Positions 60,017 through 64,000 of a stretch of 64,000 nucleotides of DNA are shown in pieces. The translations under genes and the position numbers were made by a program. This DNA comes from Thalassorhabdus alkalitolerans (GTDB lineage: Bacteria > Bacillota > Bacilli > Bacillales > Marinococcaceae). The stretch is from NCBI RefSeq assembly GCF_042656585.1, contig NZ_JBHSPG010000023.1. One strand, written 5' to 3'. The notes beneath the pieces were generated by a model. That model searched no databases, was not told the DNA's origin, and saw only the letters and a list, made by a program, of their open reading frames with translations. The first letter of the stretch is position 1; every line of letters starts with the position of its first letter.

Positions 60017-61990
60017 TTGGCACCGAAACAAGCTTTTGATTATAACGATGATGCCATACAAGTACTAGAAGGGTTGGAAGCTGTTAGAAAAAGACCTGGA
60101 ATGTATATAGGAAGTACTGACAGCCGGGGGCTTCACCATCTGGTTTTCGAAATTGTTGATAACGCTGTCGATGAAGCTCTTGGGGGCTTTGGCGATCAAA
60201 TAGAAGTAATTATAAATAAAGATAACAGCATTTCTGTCCGGGATGAGGGCCGGGGGATGCCGACAGGAATGCATAAAATGGGGAAACCAACGCCTGAAGT
60301 CATCTTTACAGTGCTCCATGCCGGCGGAAAGTTTGGCCAGGGAGGCTATGCGACTTCTGGCGGGCTTCATGGGGTTGGAGCTTCTGTTGTTAATGCTCTT
60401 TCAGAATGGTTGACTGTTACAATCCATCGGGACGGCACGATATTTAAGCAGGAATTTGCGAATGGCGGGAAAGCGGTCACAACCTTAGAAAAGACAGGAA
60501 AAACAAAAAAGACTGGAACAGTTATTCAATTTAAGCCTGATCCTGTTATGTTTGGAACCACTACGTTTAACTATGAGGTGCTGGCCGAAAGACTTCGTGA
60601 AGCTGCCTTTTTATTAAACGGAGTAACCATACAGCTTGTTGATAAAAGAGAAGGAAAAGAACAAACGGATTCTTTTTCTTATGATACAGGAATTCAAGCT
60701 TTTGTGGATTATTTGAATGAGGACAAGGAATCTCTGCATCCTGTTGTGTTTTTTGAGGGATCCAATCAAGACATCGATATCGAATTTGCTTTTCAGTTTA
60801 ACGATGGATATACCGAAAACATACTTTCCTTTGTAAATAATGTTCGAACAAAGGATGGAGGCACACATGAGTCTGGCGCCAAAACAGCAATGACAAGAGC
60901 TATCAACGAATATGGGCGGAAAATGAATTTCCTGAAAGAAAAAGATAAGAATCTTGATGGGTCTGATATCCGGGAAGGATTTACTGCTGTGATATCTATC
61001 CGTGTACCAGAAGAAAAACTCCAGTTTGAAGGCCAGACAAAAGGAAAGTTAGGTACTCCGGAAGCACGGTCTGCGGTAGATGCGATTGTTTCCGAAAAGT
61101 TAACTTACTTTTTTGAAGAAAACCCTGAAACAAGCTCGATGCTAATCAAGAAAGCTATTAAAGCCGCTCAAGCTCGGGAAGCTGCCAAAAAGGCAAGAGA
61201 AGAAGCCAGGAGCGGAAAGAAAAGCAGAAAGAAAGATGTGCTCTTAAGCGGAAAGCTCACCCCAGCACAATCAAAGAATGCAGCTAAAAATGAACTGTAC
61301 CTGGTAGAGGGGGATTCTGCTGGAGGCTCAGCGAAACAAGGCAGAGACCGGAAATTCCAGGCAGTTCTGCCGCTGCGGGGAAAAGTAATCAATACAGAGA
61401 AGGCAAAGCTTGAAGATATAATGAAAAATGAAGAGATCCGTACCATTATTTATGCAATCGGTGCAGGGGTGGGGACAGAATTTGCTATAGAAGACAGCAA
61501 TTATGAAAAAGTTGTTATCATGACTGACGCCGATACTGACGGAGCTCATATCCAAGTTCTCCTTTTAACATTTTTCTACCGTTATATGACTCCACTCGTC
61601 GAGGCGGGAAAAGTTTACATTGCACTGCCCCCTTTATATAAAGTAAGCAAAGGGACGGGGAAAAAGGAAAAGGTAGAATACGCCTGGGATGAAGACGGTC
61701 TTCAGAGTGCGATAAAGAAGATTGGCAGAGGCTATACGATCCAGCGTTATAAGGGGCTTGGCGAAATGGACGCAACACAGCTTTGGGAAACTACGATGAA
61801 CCCAGAGTCACGAACTCTTATTCGAGTGACAGTAGATGACCTTGCCAGAGCCGATAAACGGGTATCCACGTTGATGGGAGATAAAGTAGAACCACGAAGA
61901 AAGTGGATTGAATCCCATGTAGAATTTGGTATGGAAGAGGATGACAGCATCTTGGAAAATGAGAACTTATTTGTCGTAGAGGAGGAGTAA
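60017..61990 (+). CDS. parE: DNA topoisomerase IV subunit B ParE
   Basis: 657 residues. GHKL ATPase domain: IVDNAVDEAL, DEGRGMPTGMHK, GGLHGVGASVVNALS; transducer; TOPRIM: LYLVEGDSAGGSAKQGRDR and MTDADTDGAHIQVLL with catalytic Glu and Asp; C-terminal RYKGLGEM. With ParC it separates linked daughter chromosomes. TTG 60017 is chosen because B. subtilis ParE begins MARKQQFDYN and AAAGGGG lies upstream; the frame is open to 59981 but without support. The parC start follows the stop within two bases. Confidence 0.96.
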   Translation: MAPKQAFDYNDDAIQVLEGLEAVRKRPGMYIGSTDSRGLHHLVFEIVDNAVDEALGGFGDQIEVIINKDNSISVRDEGRGMPTGMHKMGKPTPEVIFTVLHAGGKFGQGGYATSGGLHGVGASVVNALSEWLTVTIHRDGTIFKQEFANGGKAVTTLEKTGKTKKTGTVIQFKPDPVMFGTTTFNYEVLAERLREAAFLLNGVTIQLVDKREGKEQTDSFSYDTGIQAFVDYLNEDKESLHPVVFFEGSNQDIDIEFAFQFNDGYTENILSFVNNVRTKDGGTHESGAKTAMTRAINEYGRKMNFLKEKDKNLDGSDIREGFTAVISIRVPEEKLQFEGQTKGKLGTPEARSAVDAIVSEKLTYFFEENPETSSMLIKKAIKAAQAREAAKKAREEARSGKKSRKKDVLLSGKLTPAQSKNAAKNELYLVEGDSAGGSAKQGRDRKFQAVLPLRGKVINTEKAKLEDIMKNEEIRTIIYAIGAGVGTEFAIEDSNYEKVVIMTDADTDGAHIQVLLLTFFYRYMTPLVEAGKVYIALPPLYKVSKGTGKKEKVEYAWDEDGLQSAIKKIGRGYTIQRYKGLGEMDATQLWETTMNPESRTLIRVTVDDLARADKRVSTLMGDKVEPRRKWIESHVEFGMEEDDSILENENLFVVEEE

Positions 61991-61991
61991 C

Positions 61992-64000
61992 CTTGGGAGA
62001 AGCAGAAAAATATTTAGACCTTCCACTAGAAGATGTACTAGGAGACCGCTTTGGACGTTACAGCAAATATATCATCCAAGAACGAGCTCTTCCCGACGCC
62101 AGAGACGGGCTTAAGCCCGTTCAGCGCCGGATATTATATGCCATGCTTAAAGATGGCAATACGTCGGATAAGCCTTTCAGAAAAGCAGCAAAAACCGTAG
62201 GGAACGTAATCGGGAACTATCATCCTCATGGTGATAGTTCTGTTTATGAGGCTATGGTAAGAATGAGCCAAGAGTGGAAAGTGCGTAATTTATTAATTGA
62301 AATGCATGGGAATAATGGCTCCATTGATGGTGACCCACCGGCAGCCATGCGTTATACGGAAGCCAGGTTATCTTCTATTGCCCAGGAGCTTTTGCAGGAT
62401 ATCGAGAAAGAAACTGTAGAATTCATTCCGAATTTCGATGACACACAGGAAGAGCCGGTAGTCCTGCCAGCTATGTATCCTAATTTGCTTGTAAATGGCT
62501 CAACGGGTATATCGTCTGGATATGCTACAGACATTCCACCTCATAACTTAAATGAAGTCATAGACGCTGCAATCATGCAGATCGATGATCCGGAGTGCAC
62601 AGTGCAAGAATTAATGACTGTTTTGCGTGGGCCTGATTTTCCTACTGGAGGTATTGTGCAAGGGGTAGATGGAATTAGAAAAGCCTACGAAACAGGTAAA
62701 GGTAAAGTGGTTGTCCGGGCGAAAACAGATATTGAGGATATTCGCGGCGGGAAGCAGCAAATTGTCATTACCGAAGTTCCTTATGAGGTTGTGAAAGCAA
62801 ATCTTGTAAAGAAAATGGATGAGCTTCGATTTGATAAAAAAGTGGAAGGAATAGCTGAAGTCCGTGATGATACCGACCGGACAGGACTTCGAATTGTTAT
62901 TGAAGTGAAAAAGGAAGCAGACGCTGAGGGTATTTTAAACTACTTGTACAAAAACACAGACTTACAGGTTACTTATAATTTTAATATGGTCGCTATTCAT
63001 AACAGGACACCTCAGCTTCTTGGCCTTAAACAGCTGCTGCACTCTTATATCACTCACCAAAAAGAAGTAGTTACAAACAGATCCAGGCATGAACTGCGGA
63101 AAGCAAAAGAAAGACAGCATATCGTAGAAGGATTAAAGAAAGCTATTTCCATTCTCGATGAAGTAATCGAAACCATCCGAAGCTCTAAGGATAAAAAAGA
63201 CGCAAAAAACAACCTTATCAGCCGCTTTGAATTTTCAGAACCACAAGCAGAAGCAATTGTGACGCTCCAGCTTTATCGTTTAACGAACACTGATATTACA
63301 ACCTTAGATAACGAATCAAATGAGCTTGCTAAAGAAATTGAAAAGCTCGAAAGGATTCTTTCCAGTGAAAAGAATCTTTTTGCTGTCATAAAAAAAGATT
63401 TAAAGAAGATCAAAAAGACCTATGGAGACGAACGGAGAACGGTCATTGAAGAGAAAATCCAGGAGTTAAAAATCGACTTAGAAGTTATGGTCCCTTCAGA
63501 GGATGTCATTGTCTCCGTAACAAAGGAAGGGTACGTAAAACGCACAAGTCTCAGATCCTATTCTTCCTCTAAAAATGAACGCCCTGGAATGAAGGAAACA
63601 GACGATCTTATTTACTTTAATGAATTAAACACTACAGATACCCTTTTATTATTTACCAAGAAGGGGCAGTACTTGTATATGCCAATTCATGAATTACCTG
63701 ATATTCGGTGGAAAGATAACGGTCAGCACGTTGGCAATATTGTTCAGCTCGACCGGGAGGATGAACTGCTTAAAGCGATTGCTGTGAGAGAATTTACAGA
63801 AGACAGTAATTTATTATTTTTTACAAAAAACGGAATGGCCAAGAAAACAAGCCTGCAGGCATATAAGGCCCAGAGATATTCCAAGGCCCTCGTTGCAGTT
63901 AAGGTGAAAGAAAATGATGAAGTCGTGAATGTAGAAATGACCAATGGAAACGAAGAAGTCTTTATAGGCACAAAACTTGGTTACGGACTTCGTTTCCTTG
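61992..64000 (+). CDS. parC: DNA topoisomerase IV subunit A ParC (5' part)
   Basis: 669 codons, open at the right edge. TTG start directly after the parE stop (AGGAGTAACC is the ribosome binding site). Winged-helix/tower features: YSKYIIQERALPDARDGLKPVQRR, active-site tyrosine region AMRYTEARL, YHPHGDSSVYEAMVRMSQ (quinolone-determining region with Ser), and GRSTGIS-type NGSTGISSGYATDIPPHN. The C-terminal beta-pinwheel begins near 63480 (VIVSVTKEGYVKR). The gene is not closed by a stop in the window. No UGA codon occurs inside. Confidence 0.96.

Noticed and set aside
1..64000. CRISPR arrays, tRNA, rRNA, prophage or intact IS elements
   Set aside because: No spaced repeats, no tRNA-like cloverleaf sequence noticed, no phage structural genes and no transposase were found by reading; a covariance-model search would be decisive for RNAs.

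Overview
The window comes from the chromosome of a low-GC, endospore-forming Bacillaceae, most likely a haloalkaliphile. Spore genes (tlp, cotD, yppG, YheC/D-type ATP-grasp proteins), Bacillus-type rnpB, gpsB, mrfAB, dynA, cheV, metA and parE/parC fix the group. Very acidic lipoproteins and a BCCT carrier suggest a salty, alkaline habitat. I see no prophage, intact IS element, tRNA, rRNA or CRISPR array.

Layout. 0-9.5 kb: end of yneP, tlp, yneQ, nadE, a DUF4352 protein, a PHP phosphoesterase, metA, an alpha/beta hydrolase, a flavin reductase-like protein, a YkuI-type EAL protein and an MFS carrier. 9.5-17.5 kb: the double dynamin dynA, a cREC protein, a first UGA-containing HesB-like gene, yppG, an M19 dipeptidase, a second UGA-containing HesB-like gene, two small proteins and a 3-methyladenine glycosylase. 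17.5-29 kb: ABC ATPase, SurA_N lipoprotein, cheV, a gltS-type carrier, an SDR, a LysM-CAP protein, a polysaccharide deacetylase, several small genes and a decayed thioesterase. 29-32.2 kb: a divergent cluster of three YheC/D-like ATP-grasp genes and two tiny lysine-rich peptide genes. 32.3-42 kb: yyaL, mrfA-mrfB, cotD, ypsA, gpsB, a nitrilase, an RNase H-like gene and rnpB. 42-55 kb: flavodoxin-fold oxidoreductase, an AbrB-type fusion, egtB-BCCT, ypsC, thiolase, yneR-like gene, ypwA, an acidic lipoprotein and a third UGA-containing gene (GAF histidine kinase). 55.7-64 kb: C69-like protein, PAP2 protein, yneT, a frameshifted Tat-type protein, parE and the start of parC.

Main discovery. Three genes (13918-14232, 15708-15998, 53843-54994) each hold one in-frame UGA, and the reading frame stays open and conserved on both sides. 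In the two HesB-like proteins the UGA is codon 32 of both, where IscA/HesB proteins have their first ligand cysteine. In the kinase it sits at the cysteine position common in GAF domains. Each UGA is followed by a hairpin whose apical loop starts 22-30 nt downstream and has G in its first two positions, as in bacterial SECIS elements. The simplest reading is that this organism makes selenocysteine and that these are selenoproteins. The Sec-containing GAF kinase is the one I do not recognise from known selenoprotein families. selA, selB, selC and selD are not in the window, so machinery must be sought elsewhere in the genome.

Other points: an ATP-grasp/lysine-rich peptide cluster with duplicated sporulation-like promoter motifs; an EgtB beside a BCCT carrier with altered aromatic residues and no egtD nearby, which may point to hercynine salvage; and two genes broken by single-base frameshifts. 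yneP-tlp-yneQ at the left end and yneT-parE-parC at the right end are near neighbours in B. subtilis but lie about 57 kb apart here.
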